DNA of 11,138 nt from Deltaproteobacteria bacterium (GTDB taxonomy: Bacteria; Myxococcota_A; UBA9160), in contig DOUU01000290.1 of the NCBI GenBank assembly GCA_003520425.1, positions 1 through 11,138 of the forward strand, given 5' to 3'. Both the position numbers and the translations under genes were made by a program. Under the pieces are notes generated by a model. That model made no database searches. It was not told where the DNA came from and worked only from the letters and a program-made list of their open reading frames with translations. Below, piece after piece: positions 6,716 through 11,138 of this stretch (position 1 is its first letter; each line of letters starts with the position of its first letter).

Positions 6716-7174
6716 CTACGGTACGCGCACAAAATCGGCTGCCGTGGGAACGACCCGAATGTGTCCGAAGCCGCCAAGCGCCTGACCGTAGTAGAGCTGT
6801 CGCAAGTGCCACCTCCCAGCGTTCCGGAGCTCCACCCGCAACGCCCCGGGCGAAGCGTAGTACTTCGCTGCGATCCGCAAGAGCACGCGCCAGCCCGGGA
6901 GCCCGCGGTGACAGGTGGCCGTTCCCCGCAGGCGCAGCACCTGATCAGACTTTCTTCCCCGCTCACCGCTGAGAAGCATCACCACTTCGGGGTGCCGTAT
7001 GATGTTCTTGCCGGTCCGGGTTTCAGGACCTGTCGTGATGTAGAGGACGCCGCCGTCCACCACGAACCAGAGTGGTGTCATGAACGGGCGCCCCTTCGCT
7101 GACCGCGTAGCGACCTGGGCGACCATCGAGCGCTGGAGGAACGCAACGACCATCGGATCGATGGGCGACGGCAT
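6716..7174 (-). CDS. PPOX-class (pyridoxamine 5'-phosphate oxidase-like) split-barrel protein
   Basis: The 152-residue protein has the N-terminal pattern of small FMN- or F420-binding split-barrel proteins: a helix (PMVVAFLQRSMVAQVAT), then GRPFMTPLWFVVDGGVLYITTGP (28-50, strands around the flavin phosphate site), then TRTGKNIIRHPEVVMLL (53-68), where the K/N-I-R-H-P run is typical. These proteins reduce or bind diverse small molecules; the substrate here is unknown. ATG 7174 is chosen: GGGAAGAG lies about 7 nt upstream and the domain begins directly; a GTG at 7177 is an equal alternative. The frame is open to 7336 but that part overlaps the preceding gene. The start is 4 nt after the stop of the other PPOX gene, so both are surely one operon. 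Confidence 0.8.
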   Translation of the reverse strand: MPSPIDPMVVAFLQRSMVAQVATRSAKGRPFMTPLWFVVDGGVLYITTGPETRTGKNIIRHPEVVMLLSGERGRKSDQVLRLRGTATCHRGLPGWRVLLRIAAKYYASPGALRVELRNAGRWHLRQLYYGQALGGFGHIRVVPTAADFVRVP

Positions 7175-7178
7175 CACG

Positions 7179-7547
7179 TCACTCTTCCCGAATGGCGCCG
7201 TAATCCCAGGCGAGAATGCGCCGCGGCTCAATCGTGTACCAGGCGAGCAGGTCCTTGTCTCTCTCCTCCGGCGGATCGATGCGCGTGGCCACTCCGCGCA
7301 CGGAGATGCCGCGCAGCTCAAACCAATACGGTCCATCGTCGATCACAAGCACGATTTCGTGATTCTCGAGGTTCGGGGCCACGTTCACCAAAACGCCGAA
7401 CCGATACGTGCCGTTGCTAAAGCCAGTCCGTGCGGGCAAGAGGTCGACCGCATCGTGATCAACGAAGGCAACCGTCGCCCGCGGCGGCTGCGCAAGCAGG
7501 TCCTGGAGCGCCGACGGTTCGACATCGCGGGTGACTCGCTTGCGCAC
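7179..7547 (-). CDS. Second small PPOX-like split-barrel protein
   Basis: The 122-residue protein looks like a pyridoxamine 5'-phosphate oxidase-like domain: RATVAFVDHDAVDLLPAR (23-40), the strand EIVLVIDDGPYWFELRGISVRG (64-85), where a beta strand leads to an E-L-R-G-x-x-x-x-G turn, and the end WYTIEPRRILAWDYG (103-117), where I-x-P-x-R-I-x-x-W-D is common in these proteins. The start is GTG 7547, with GGAGG at 7556-7552 and a 4-nt spacer. It is the first gene of a two-gene unit with the next PPOX gene and is transcribed away from the MFS gene across a 422-nt spacer. The two proteins differ in sequence, so they are not a recent duplication; they might form a hetero-oligomer. The cofactor (FMN, F420 or haem) cannot be read from the sequence. 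Confidence 0.72.
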   Translation of the reverse strand: MRKRVTRDVEPSALQDLLAQPPRATVAFVDHDAVDLLPARTGFSNGTYRFGVLVNVAPNLENHEIVLVIDDGPYWFELRGISVRGVATRIDPPEERDKDLLAWYTIEPRRILAWDYGAIREE

Positions 7548-7969
7548 CGAACCTCCGGGTCAGCTGCGACCGCCCGTGTACCCGTGAGTGTCAACCGGCG
7601 GGCGCCACCGCGTCAACAGGCGGAGGGTGTGCGGAGTCCTCCCGCAGGGGAGCCGGTGGGCGCTGGCGGCTAGGCGTGCCCTGCGGATCGCATGGGCGCT
7701 GCACGGCGCGTTGGCCGTCGGGTCACCGTGCGAACCTGAGGCGCCCCGCGAGACTTTTTCTCTTCTGGCTGTCCACCGCGCATGGGGGTGCGCCTCGCGG
7801 CTCATCTCGTGCCGGCCGCCAAGCGCTTCCATCGGCTCGCCCAGAGATGCCGACCCTCCCGACGAGGACAAGCAACTCAGCCACGGCGCGCTGGTCGCTA
7901 GGGAGTGCTATCAACAAAGACCATCGTAGGTGCGAGCCTGAGATCCCATTTGGAGAACCGACGTCCACC
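7548..7969. other. 422-nt divergent spacer between PPOX and MFS genes
   Basis: The two genes start outward from this stretch, so it should hold two promoters. The frame of the MFS gene stays open back to 7676, and other frames are open too, but their products are Arg/Ser/Pro-rich with no family resemblance, so I treat it as non-coding. I found no promoter boxes or operator good enough to list. Confidence 0.45.
7552..7556 (-). promoter_or_regulatory. Ribosome binding site of the first PPOX gene
   Basis: GGAGG on the - strand, 4 nt before GTG 7547. It supports the GTG as start although the frame holds no ATG near it. Confidence 0.6.
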
Positions 7970-9811
7970 ATGATGAGTGTCGTCCGACCGCCGGGTGACG
8001 AGAGCACAGTGCGCCAGGCAGCGGACACCCCGGGCTGTGCCTCGCACGCGAAGCGATGGGTTCTCATCGCGACGGTCCTGGGCTCGGGCACTGCGTTCCT
8101 AGAAGCGTCGGTGATCAATGTCGCGTTGCCTTCGATCCAGGACTCGTTTTCCCCGTCCGTGCCGCAGCTTCAGGCCATCGGTACTGCTTACACCGTGTCT
8201 TTGGCGGCGTTGGGCCTCGCCGCCGGAGGCGCAGGAGACCGATTCGGAAAGCTACGACTCTTCCTGTGGGGCGCTGCGGGCCTTGCCCTTACCTCCCTCG
8301 CGTGTGGGCTCGCGGCGAATGTCTTCCAGCTGATCGCCGGCCGGGCGCTGCAAGGACTCGCCGCCGCCCTCCTAGTGCCGAACAGCCTGGCCCTGCTGAG
8401 TGCATCGTTTCCCAAGGCTGAACGCGGGCGAGCGATCGGGATCTGGTCCGGCGCGACGGCCGTCTTCGGCGCTGGCGGCCCTGTGGTAGGAGGCTGGCTG
8501 GTGGACATTGCGTCGTGGCGCGGCGCATTCCTTTTGGTCGTTCCACCGGCCCTCCTCACTCTGCTCGTCGCAAGGTGGCGTGTTCCAGTTCCGCCAACCC
8601 TCCGTCGCGCTCCCCCCGTGGACTGGATCGGTGCGGCCCTCTCCACCTGCGGGATCGCGGGGTTCGTCGCCGCCATCATCCTCTCGCCCGGCAATGGCCT
8701 CATGGCGTCACTCCTGCTCATCTTCGGAACCCTCGCGGTTGCGAGCTTCGATCGGTTCGAGCTAAGGAATCCGGCTCCCATGGTGCCACCTCGACTCCTT
8801 CGATCTCGCTCGTTCTTTGGTGTGAACACCCTCACCCTTCTCCTGTACTTCGCCGTGACCTCGGCCTTTTTTCTCCTTCCGTTTGACTTGATCCAGGTGC
8901 AGCACTATTCCGCGATGGCCGCAGGCGCTGCGTTCCTCCCGTTTGCGATTATCGTGGGAGTCCTTTCTCGGTTTGCGGGGGGCATCACCGACCGTTGGGG
9001 GGCTCGCAGGGTACTCGTCCTGGGTTCCCTCACCACAGCGCTCGGGCTGGCCTTGTTCGCAATCCCCGGGATTGGAGGCTCGTACTGGTCGACGTTCTTT
9101 CCACCGATGGCCACGGTGGGATTGGGAATGGCGATAAGCGTCACGCCCCTGACGACCGTGGTCTTGGACGCCGTTGAGCCCGCCGAGGCCGGTATCGCCT
9201 CGGGGATGAACGGCACATTCGCACGGGTTGCGTCGTTGCTCGCGGTTTCCATCGTCGGCGTGGCGGCGTTCGGCCTCTTTACGCGCGAGATCGATCGGCG
9301 CGTGGCGCTCGCCTCTTTGCCCCCCTCGCTTCGGCAGGAACTCGCTAGAAGCCGCCAGAGCTTTGCTGAGACGAACCTTCCCGACTCGGTGCCAGCACGC
9401 GATCGGATGCTTCTTGAAAGGATCCTCGCGGAGGCGTTCGTCACGAGCTTCCGCTCCATCGCGGGCCTCAGCGCGGGCGTCGCACTCGCAGCCGCTCTGG
9501 CAACCGCACGAACGGTTCGCAGGTGTGCCCCAGCGCAGGATCAGGACCTTGCGACAATGGCCGTGTGTACGCACCTAGATCAGGTCATTGATGTCAAGCC
9601 CTCCTCGCCGGGCTGCGAGGAATGCCTCCGCACTGGAGATCGTTGGGTCCATCTCCGTCTCTGTCTATCCTGCGGACACGTCGGCTGCTGCGATTCCTCC
9701 AAGAACCGCCATGCGACGACGCACTTCTGGGCGACGAATCACCCGATCGTGCGCTCCCTTCAACCCGGGGAGGACTGGCGATGGTGCTACATCGATGAAA
9801 TCGTGACGTAA
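7970..9811 (+). CDS. DHA2-type MFS drug exporter fused to a C-terminal UBP-type zinc finger
   Basis: The 613-residue protein has two parts. Residues about 28-520 form a proton-driven exporter of the 14-helix EmrB/QacA group: LEASVINVALP (44-54, variant of the D1 motif), GGAGDRFGK (86-94, motif A), and FGAGGPVVGGW (166-176, motif C), many Ala/Leu/Gly-rich helices, and the charged loop before the last helix usual in DHA2 pumps. Residues 530-613 are a complete UBP zinc finger with C533, H535, C549, C552, C565, C568, C573, H581, H585 and H591 as likely metal ligands; this domain binds ubiquitin C-termini in eukaryotes, while its bacterial role is unclear. With 14 helices the finger would be cytoplasmic. 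ATG 7970 (or 7973) is chosen because family sequence begins shortly after; GGAG lies rather far, 14 nt, upstream. No stop or frameshift separates the parts. Confidence 0.9.
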   Translation: MMSVVRPPGDESTVRQAADTPGCASHAKRWVLIATVLGSGTAFLEASVINVALPSIQDSFSPSVPQLQAIGTAYTVSLAALGLAAGGAGDRFGKLRLFLWGAAGLALTSLACGLAANVFQLIAGRALQGLAAALLVPNSLALLSASFPKAERGRAIGIWSGATAVFGAGGPVVGGWLVDIASWRGAFLLVVPPALLTLLVARWRVPVPPTLRRAPPVDWIGAALSTCGIAGFVAAIILSPGNGLMASLLLIFGTLAVASFDRFELRNPAPMVPPRLLRSRSFFGVNTLTLLLYFAVTSAFFLLPFDLIQVQHYSAMAAGAAFLPFAIIVGVLSRFAGGITDRWGARRVLVLGSLTTALGLALFAIPGIGGSYWSTFFPPMATVGLGMAISVTPLTTVVLDAVEPAEAGIASGMNGTFARVASLLAVSIVGVAAFGLFTREIDRRVALASLPPSLRQELARSRQSFAETNLPDSVPARDRMLLERILAEAFVTSFRSIAGLSAGVALAAALATARTVRRCAPAQDQDLATMAVCTHLDQVIDVKPSSPGCEECLRTGDRWVHLRLCLSCGHVGCCDSSKNRHATTHFWATNHPIVRSLQPGEDWRWCYIDEIVT

Positions 9812-9871
9812 GCCGGATCGATGACGGCCCAGGATACCGTCGAATGATGGTGGAATGCCTACGATTTCCCG

Positions 9872-10531
9872 CTACGGCAGGTTCGGCTGTGGGCCCCGGG
9901 CCTGCTGGACCGCACCAAGCACCTCCTGCACCGCAGGTCGCCGCCGGTAGTCGGGTTCGACGTGGGCGAAGCGAATGCTCCTGTCTTTTGCCACCACGAA
10001 CGTCGCGGGTACGGGCAACTCGTAGCGATCTGATTGGTTGAGCTTGAGCAGGTCAATACCAAGTTCGCGGTATGCCCAGCACAGGTCTCCCGGCAGTTCG
10101 AATGCCACGCCGACCTTCCGAGCCAAGAGGTTGTCGTCGTCCCGGAGCCAGGGGAACGGGAGCGCCATTGATCCCTCGATCCCCTCGCGTTGCGGCGAGA
10201 TCGCCAGGACCTCCGCGCCCGCTGCGCGGATCTCATCGTACGCCTCGGCCAGGGCACGGATGAACGCCTGGCAATACTCGCACCATGTGCCGCGGAAGAA
10301 GCTGACGACGGCCGGACCGGCCTGGAGAACGTCGCTCAAGCGGACGATCTCGCCGCTCGCGGCGGGCAGGGCGAAGGCGGGCATCGTTTCGCCGACTTGG
10401 AGCGCGCGCATCGCGATGTTCGACTCGAGGAGGTCCTGGGCTGCTCGAACGATGGCGGCGCGCCGGTCCTGGCCAAGCACTGCTCCTCTCTTCTCGAGGC
10501 TTTCGACCAGCGCTGTCCCAAGTGCTTTCAT
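9872..10531 (-). CDS. Peroxiredoxin-like (AhpC/TSA, thioredoxin-fold) protein
   Basis: The 219-residue protein is likely a thiol peroxidase that removes hydroperoxides in the cytoplasm. A helical N-terminal extension (1-45) is followed by MPAFALPAASGEIVRLSDVL (50-69) and the active-site strand VVSFFRGTWCEYCQAF (75-90), with C84 and C87 forming a CxxC pair. In relatives this is usually WCPYC, so the Pro to Glu change is a variant. Later blocks ISPQ, LLARKVGVAFELPG and LPVPATFVVAKDRSIRFAHVEPDYRRRP follow the peroxiredoxin-like family that ends in a D-Y-x-x-R motif. ATG 10531 is chosen, with AAGGGGGA 3-5 nt before it; the frame is open to 10603 but the extra 24 residues are not family-like. It converges on the MFS gene, 60 nt away, and stands alone. 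The TGA of a 21-codon mini-ORF overlaps its ATG. Confidence 0.87.
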   Translation of the reverse strand: MKALGTALVESLEKRGAVLGQDRRAAIVRAAQDLLESNIAMRALQVGETMPAFALPAASGEIVRLSDVLQAGPAVVSFFRGTWCEYCQAFIRALAEAYDEIRAAGAEVLAISPQREGIEGSMALPFPWLRDDDNLLARKVGVAFELPGDLCWAYRELGIDLLKLNQSDRYELPVPATFVVAKDRSIRFAHVEPDYRRRPAVQEVLGAVQQARGPQPNLP

Positions 10532-10996
10532 GGTTCCCCCTTCTTGCGGAAGCCCCCGCGTTGAGCAAGCACGGCCTCCGCGAATCGCTCCATTCCCTTC
10601 CATCCTACACGTTCACCAAGCAGTACCTCGCGGTCCGCGGCCTTCAGACTAGCACGGCCGACCGCTCCTAGAGGAGAACGAAAGGTGAGCACCGCTCCCA
10701 GACGCAGGATTTGCAAGGCGGTGCACAAACTGCTTGGTCGGGATCAGCTCCCGACACCGCCTTGTTCGGCCGCTTGTGCCATCGTGTGCCGGTGGTCTTC
10801 TTCACAATCCGGGCCCACCCATTCGGGGAGAGGCATCAGCGTGCGGCTCGACAACGCTTGGAGATCGGGATCATAAATGCGCGAACTCGGCACTGGAACT
10901 CATCCGAACCCGGTCCGGGACGCACGCGGGTGCGGGCCGCGGAAGGGACATGCGAGGCCCGGGAGAAGTGACCTCGCGACTCCCGTTGATCGTAAG
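10532..10996. other. 465-nt spacer upstream of the peroxiredoxin-like gene
   Basis: No recognisable gene. Present are a strong bulged hairpin (10714-10764), a + strand mini-ORF of 63 codons with a good ribosome site (10685-10876), a - strand mini-ORF whose stop overlaps the peroxiredoxin start (10528-10593), a short GC palindrome CGCGGTCCGCG near 10639-10650, and GC-rich repeats near 10905-10945. The peroxiredoxin promoter should be here but I cannot place it. Confidence 0.45.
10714..10764. other. Large bulged hairpin, possible structured RNA element
   Basis: An outer 9-bp perfect stem, CAAGGCGGT (10714-10722) with ACCGCCTTG (10756-10764), encloses an inner 7-bp perfect stem, GTCGGGA (10737-10743) with TCCCGAC (10749-10755), and a 5-nt loop TCAGC. 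The right arms are directly adjacent, while the left arms are split by a 14-nt one-sided bulge (10723-10736). No T-run follows on either strand, so a plain terminator is unlikely. It could be a leader RNA element of the peroxiredoxin gene (- strand) or a remnant of a mobile element end. Confidence 0.45.
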
Positions 10997-11138
10997 TCAA
11001 GCCCTTCCTTCGCCGCCAAGGAGGCGAATGCGCGCGCACGTGGCATGCCGAATTGCCACCTCTACCTCGCCCATCAGCTCATAGAGATTGAAGAGATCCG
11101 GTCGGTCCACGAGCACTTGCCGGAGCCGCCCCAGCGCA
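10997..11138 (-). CDS. C-terminal end of an unidentified protein, cut by window edge
   Basis: A - strand frame runs from the window edge to TGA at 10997-10999, giving 46 residues that begin ALGRLRQVLVDRPDLFNLYE and end IRLLGGEGRA. It is too short for a usual ORF cut-off and has no start in the window. I take it as real because it reads as a balanced, amphipathic helical sequence, with strong G/C in third codon positions, while the other frames here hit stops or give Arg/Ser-rich text. I do not recognise the family. It would be the gene upstream of the peroxiredoxin on the same strand, 465 nt away. Confidence 0.5.
   Translation of the reverse strand, partial: ALGRLRQVLVDRPDLFNLYELMGEVEVAIRHATCARIRLLGGEGRA

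Noticed and set aside
6440..7102. 220-codon + strand frame with a CxxC cluster
   Set aside because: It runs antisense through a well-supported PPOX gene, and the Cys-rich part (CASCSSPFCSQC) has no coding-like composition around it.
7676..7969. 98-codon extension at the start of the MFS gene
   Set aside because: Arg/Ser/Pro-rich with no family similarity; MFS sequence and the tandem ATG at 7970/7973 suit the usual N-terminus.
9823..9841. Short inverted repeat GACGG/CCGTC between the convergent MFS and peroxiredoxin genes
   Set aside because: A 5-bp stem with a 9-nt loop and no T-run is too weak to call a terminator.
10532..10603. 24-codon extension of the peroxiredoxin-like gene
   Set aside because: It has no clear ribosome site at a workable distance, whereas ATG 10531 has AAGGGGGA directly upstream and fits family length.
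1..11138. tRNA, rRNA, CRISPR arrays, insertion sequence ends
   Set aside because: I looked for T-loop signatures of the GGTTCGAATCC type on both strands, repeated spacers and transposase-like frames and saw none; short GGTTCGA-like hits lie inside protein genes.

Overview
The window is GC-rich (roughly 60-65 %, my estimate), densely coded DNA. It uses GTG and TTG starts freely. The three-part exporter with a periplasmic adaptor points to a Gram-negative (diderm) bacterium. I cannot name the phylum; the gene mix would fit an uncultured soil or sediment proteobacterium or acidobacterium-like lineage, but this is only an impression. I see no tRNA, rRNA, CRISPR array, transposase or integrase.

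Region 1 (1-4827, + strand) is a tightly packed six-gene run: the E2 acyltransferase of a 2-oxo acid dehydrogenase (its first few codons lie before the window), an acyl carrier protein, a YbaK/EbsC-type deacylase, an FtsX/DevC-type ABC permease, its ATPase, and an HlyD/DevB-type adaptor. Junctions are 4-nt overlaps (GTGA, ATGA), gaps of 9 and 1 nt, and an 11-nt overlap, so all six are very likely co-transcribed. The genes suggest that an acyl-CoA made by the dehydrogenase, possibly loaded on the carrier protein, feeds a product that the exporter handles. That pathway is inference; the gene identities are well supported.

Region 2 (4828-7547) holds small accessory genes. A HhH-type DNA glycosylase-like gene (+) follows a 14-bp palindrome. 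Convergent to it is a DUF488 gene (-), and further right is a tandem pair of small PPOX-like split-barrel flavoprotein genes (-) only 4 nt apart.

Region 3 (7548-9811) has an apparently non-coding divergent spacer and then a + strand gene for a 14-TM-type DHA2 drug exporter of the MFS. The same reading frame continues into a complete UBP-type zinc finger, giving a fusion protein.

Region 4 (9812-11138, - strand) has a peroxiredoxin-like gene with a CxxC site, a 465-nt spacer with a strong bulged hairpin and two doubtful mini-ORFs, and the C-terminal end of an unidentified protein cut by the window edge. Genes in regions 2-4 look like stress, redox, repair and efflux functions and do not obviously belong to the operon of region 1.
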